DNA of 8,027 nt, taken from CAZKUN01 sp964555935. Its GTDB lineage: Bacteria; Armatimonadota; Zipacnadia; Zipacnadales; VGFC01. A program made the position numbers and the translations under genes. A model generated the notes under the pieces. It was not told the DNA's origin and searched no databases. It worked only from the letters and a program-made list of their open reading frames with translations. This document shows, piece by piece, positions 6,241-8,027 of this stretch. Positions within the stretch are counted from its first letter, which is position 1. Each line of letters starts with the position of its first letter. The DNA is taken from contig CAZKUN010000346.1 of assembly GCA_964555935.1 (NCBI GenBank), forward strand, positions 1 through 8,027. The letters are read 5' to 3'.

Positions 6241-6932
6241 ATGCGGACCCGGTTGAGCTTGGCAATAGCCACCGTGGCGCTCGCCGCCACTTCGGTGCTG
6301 GCGCAGGTGAACCAGGCGGCCATCGACGACGTCGCGTCCGGCGCCGTCAAGACGGCCCGCGCATCCTGGTGGGGGTTCGACGCGCTGGATTCGACAGCGG
6401 CGTTGCAGGCCGCGATCGACTCGGGCGCCGAGAAGGTCGTCGTGGAGGACATGGGCTCGCCGTGGATCGTGGACCAGATCCAGCTCGCAAGCAATCAGGA
6501 GCTGGCCCTCGAGGACGGAGCTATCATCGAGGCCAAGCGGGGAGCGTTCAAGGGCACGGGCGACTCGCTCCTCACGGCCGCGGGCAAGGAGAACGTTGCG
6601 CTGATCGGTTACGGCGCCACGCTCCGCATGCACAAGGCCGACTACCAGGGCGACGAGTACGACAAGGGCGAGTGGCGGCACTGTCTGAGCATCCGTGGCT
6701 GCACGAATGCGAAGATCCACGGCCTCACGCTCGAGGAAAGCGGCGGCGACGGAATCTACCTCGGAGTCTGGCAGGCAGGCGTAACCAACGCCAACGTGCA
6801 TATCAAGGACGTCAAGTCCTTGCGGCATCACCGCCAGGGGATCAGCGTCATCACAGCCGAGAACCTCTTGATCGAAGACACTCTCATGGCTGANNNNNNN
6901 NNNGACACATCCGGCACGGCGCCCTCGGCCGG
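6241..6932 (+). CDS. Secreted right-handed beta-helix protein, N-terminal part (gene interrupted; continues to 7993)
   Basis: The protein starts with a signal peptide (MRTRLSLAIATVALAATSVL, likely cut after Ala21), then a beta-helix entry region: DSTAALQAAIDSGAEKVVVE, PWIVDQIQLASNQELALEDG, and VALIGYGATLRMHKADY. The helix proper follows with LSIRGCTNAKIHGLTLEESG, GDGIYLG and ISVITAENLLIEDTLMA, the repeating-coil pattern of pectate-lyase-like and GH28-like parallel beta-helix proteins. No catalytic residues can be assigned safely. The frame passes the N gap (6894-6903) and reads DTSGTAPSAG to 6932; there a duplicated 8-mer throws it out of phase, and the unmodified frame ends at 6981. Joined with the next two segments it makes about 577-581 residues. 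It is divergent from the pseudopilin-lyase cluster, suggesting shared control. A polysaccharide substrate is inferred from fold and neighbours. Confidence 0.75.
6894..6903. other. Assembly gap (10 Ns)
   Basis: Ten unknown bases separate ...ATGGCTGA from GACACATCC.... If the two flanks overlap by GA, the reading is ATG GCT GAC ACA TCC GGC (MADTSG), a smooth continuation. The true missing length may therefore be zero rather than ten. Confidence 0.9.
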
Positions 6933-6940
6933 TCGGCCGG
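6925..6940. repeat. Tandem 8-bp duplication causing a frameshift
   Basis: TCGGCCGG occurs twice in tandem (6925-6932 and 6933-6940), 21 bases after the N gap. Removing one copy gives PSAGIDFEPN in a single frame, where AGIDFEPN is typical of this beta-helix family. Its closeness to the gap suggests a scaffolding or gap-closing artefact. Confidence 0.75.
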
Positions 6941-7490
6941 TATTGACTTCGAGCCCAACAGTCCTGACGAGAGACTGGTGAACTGCGTGTTGCGCAACTG
7001 CACCACGCGAGCGAACGGAGGCGGCGGATACGTGGTCTCCATCGGCAGCGGCAAGACGCCCGTGTCGCTCAGATTCGAGAACTGCCGCTCGATCGGCGAC
7101 GGGAACGCCGGCCTGTACATCCACCTCGGCAACAACCCCGAGCACGCCGTAACGGGGTCGGTCGCCTTCGTCGACTGCACCATCGAGCGGGCAGGCGGAG
7201 CGGGCGTGCTCGTCATCGACAAGCCCGCGGATGGGTGTGCCGTCTCGCTCGCGCGCTGCCGGATCATCGATCCAGGCGTCGGCAACCCCACCTACCCGCC
7301 GGCTGTCTTCATGGCGACCAGCGAGTCCACCAGGCCGCTAGGTGGAATCACCTTCGATGATGTCCTCATCCGCGACGCGCGCGGCGGTCGCCCCATGGCC
7401 CTGATCGACATGGCCGGCGGCATCGGTCTGCGCGGCGTCTGGGGTCACTCGTCCTCGACCGGGGTGGAGCCAGGGAAACCGTCGTCCTGA
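6933..7490 (+). CDS. Right-handed beta-helix protein, central part (same gene as 6241)
   Basis: From the second 8-mer copy the frame reads SAGIDFEPNSPDERLVNCVL, then RNCTTRANGGGGYVVSIGSG, a hallmark segment of bacterial secreted beta-helix proteins. Coil-like repeats follow: VSLRFENCRSIGDGNAGLYI, VAFVDCTIERAGGAGVLVID, VSLARCRIIDPG, and ITFDDVLIRDARGGRP. It reaches IDMAGGIGLRGVWG near 7443. After that the frame reads unlike-family residues to a stop at 7488-7490, because one G seems to be missing from the G4 run at 7441-7444. A GTG at 6978 could be mistaken for a start, but family sequence extends upstream of it without a break. This is the structural core of the protein. No metal-binding or acid-base residue set is recognisable. 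Confidence 0.72.
   Translation, partial: SAGIDFEPNSPDERLVNCVLRNCTTRANGGGGYVVSIGSGKTPVSLRFENCRSIGDGNAGLYIHLGNNPEHAVTGSVAFVDCTIERAGGAGVLVIDKPADGCAVSLARCRIIDPGVGNPTYPPAVFMATSESTRPLGGITFDDVLIRDARGGRPMALIDMAGGIGLRGVWGHSSSTGVEPGKPSS
7441..7444 (+). other. Probable one-base deletion in a G4 run (beta-helix gene)
   Basis: With five Gs the frame would read TGG GGG TCA CTC GTC CTC, that is GVWGSLVLDRGGARETVVLT, flowing into the C-terminal domain. With four Gs it stops at 7488-7490. The exact position of the shift could differ by several codons, because both frames are open here. Confidence 0.65.
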
Positions 7491-7993
7491 CCGATGAACT
7501 CATGGCGGATTGGATGCCGGGAGCGTCGATGAAGCCGATCCCCAGGCTGTCCGCCTCGGACGTGCCGTTCCAGCCTGTCGCGGACGCGCGTTCGGCGGCG
7601 CCCGACTGCCTGGCCTTCGCCCGGTTCCGCGGCTCCGGTCACAAGTTCATGCTCCGTGCCGAGGCCGGCGACAGCGTCACCTTCCGCGTGCGATATATGC
7701 AGGTCGCTCAGTACGCCGGACGCCCGATACCGATCACGGTCGTCGCGCCCGCCGGGCTTGAGGCTTGCCAGGCGGAGGCCCTGTTCCAGCAAGACACGGA
7801 CATCAGCTTCGAGGCGCCCGAGACCGGCACGTACCGGATGCAGTTCTCGCCCGGACCGAACTACATGCACTTCGTCTCAACCACGCACCCCTTCATCCTC
7901 AACGGCGAGGATGCCCCGGTCGGGTTCTACTCGAGCGTCGGGCCGTCTAACTTCCGGGGGCCGCGGACACGATGGGCCCTCATGCATCTCTGA
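7442..7993 (+). CDS. C-terminal beta-sandwich domain of the beta-helix protein (same gene as 6241)
   Basis: In the third phase the sequence reads SLVLDRGGARETVVLTDELM, MPGASMKPIPRLSASDV, then a beta-rich domain: FRGSGHKFMLRAEAGDSVTF, VRYMQVAQYAGRPIPITVVA, and ISFEAPETGTYRMQFS. Such sandwich domains usually follow the beta-helix in related secreted proteins and are not known to be catalytic. An ATG at 7502 would allow a separate 163-residue protein, but it has no signal peptide or good ribosome binding site, and matching sequence continues upstream of it. The stop is at 7991-7993. The last 15 or so residues (SNFRGPRTRWALMHL) look unlike the family, and the protein may be shortened by another indel near 7945-7951. 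Confidence 0.68.
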   Translation, partial: GSLVLDRGGARETVVLTDELMADWMPGASMKPIPRLSASDVPFQPVADARSAAPDCLAFARFRGSGHKFMLRAEAGDSVTFRVRYMQVAQYAGRPIPITVVAPAGLEACQAEALFQQDTDISFEAPETGTYRMQFSPGPNYMHFVSTTHPFILNGEDAPVGFYSSVGPSNFRGPRTRWALMHL

Positions 7994-8011
7994 CTAAATG
8001 GGGACCGTCAC

Positions 8012-8027
8012 ATGAGCTTGCTTGACG
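8012..8027 (+). CDS. Possible start of a further plus-strand gene, cut by the window edge
   Basis: ATG at 8012 (MSLLD, then the edge) follows GGGGA (8000-8004) by seven bases and lies 18 bp after the stop of the beta-helix gene, as expected for a co-transcribed neighbour. Only five codons are visible. It conflicts with the alternative that the beta-helix protein continues past 7993 in another frame, so confidence is low. Confidence 0.25.

Noticed and set aside
6025..6831. 268-codon open frame on the minus strand whose TGA overlaps the pseudopilin ATG
   Set aside because: It lies opposite the beta-helix gene, whose signal peptide and coil repeats are clear. The product has no recognisable family features, and long antisense frames are common in GC-rich DNA. 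The TGATG overlap is chance.
1..8027. CRISPR array, tRNA or rRNA gene, transposase or attachment site
   Set aside because: I found no regularly spaced repeats, tRNA-like cloverleaf, rRNA signature or transposase-like frame on either strand.

Overview
The window is GC-rich and bacterial, and looks like a draft or metagenome scaffold because it holds a run of ten Ns at 6894-6903. The best lineage clue is the pseudopilin gene near 6000, which encodes a GFTLIE-type prepilin leader, an ILFPV...ARAKARAASC...NLKQIGLA segment and an H-X9-DG motif. That style is common in Armatimonadota and also occurs in Planctomycetota-like groups. Armatimonadota is my first guess, from remembered family style only.

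Layout. On the minus strand, read right to left, four genes follow each other: an H-X9-DG pseudopilin (6025-5377), a 70-residue single-span membrane protein (5318-5106), a 948-residue secreted protein with the layout of PcRGLX/YetA-like exo-rhamnogalacturonan lyases (4939-2093), and a many-spanning membrane protein of the DUF6785 type (1942 to beyond position 1). On the plus strand, starting 215 bp upstream of the pilin start, is a secreted right-handed beta-helix protein (6241-7993). The divergent intergenic region holds a small AT-rich island, the likely promoter zone. Two strong inverted repeats lie between minus-strand genes: a 14-bp perfect hairpin (5039-5070) and a nested palindrome of about 98 bp (2007-2104) that supplies the last codons and stop of the lyase-like gene.

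Function. A beta-helix protein (a fold common in pectin-active enzymes) and a PcRGLX-like protein together suggest extracellular breakdown of pectin-like or other acidic polysaccharide. The DUF6785 membrane protein and the pseudopilin would be envelope partners. This is inference from folds and neighbourhood; no substrate can be read from the sequence.

Quality caveat. Three of the five genes are broken as written, yet each is restored by one small edit per site: one G too many in a G7 run (DUF6785 gene), one G too many inside the prepilin leader, a tandem 8-bp duplication just after the N gap, and one G too few in a G4 run (both in the beta-helix gene). Protein-family character continues across every break. 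I therefore read these mainly as assembly or sequencing errors, with real decay or phase variation as less likely alternatives. The 2.8-kb lyase-like gene is intact. There is no gene-free stretch over 300 bases, and I see no tRNA, rRNA, CRISPR array or insertion sequence.
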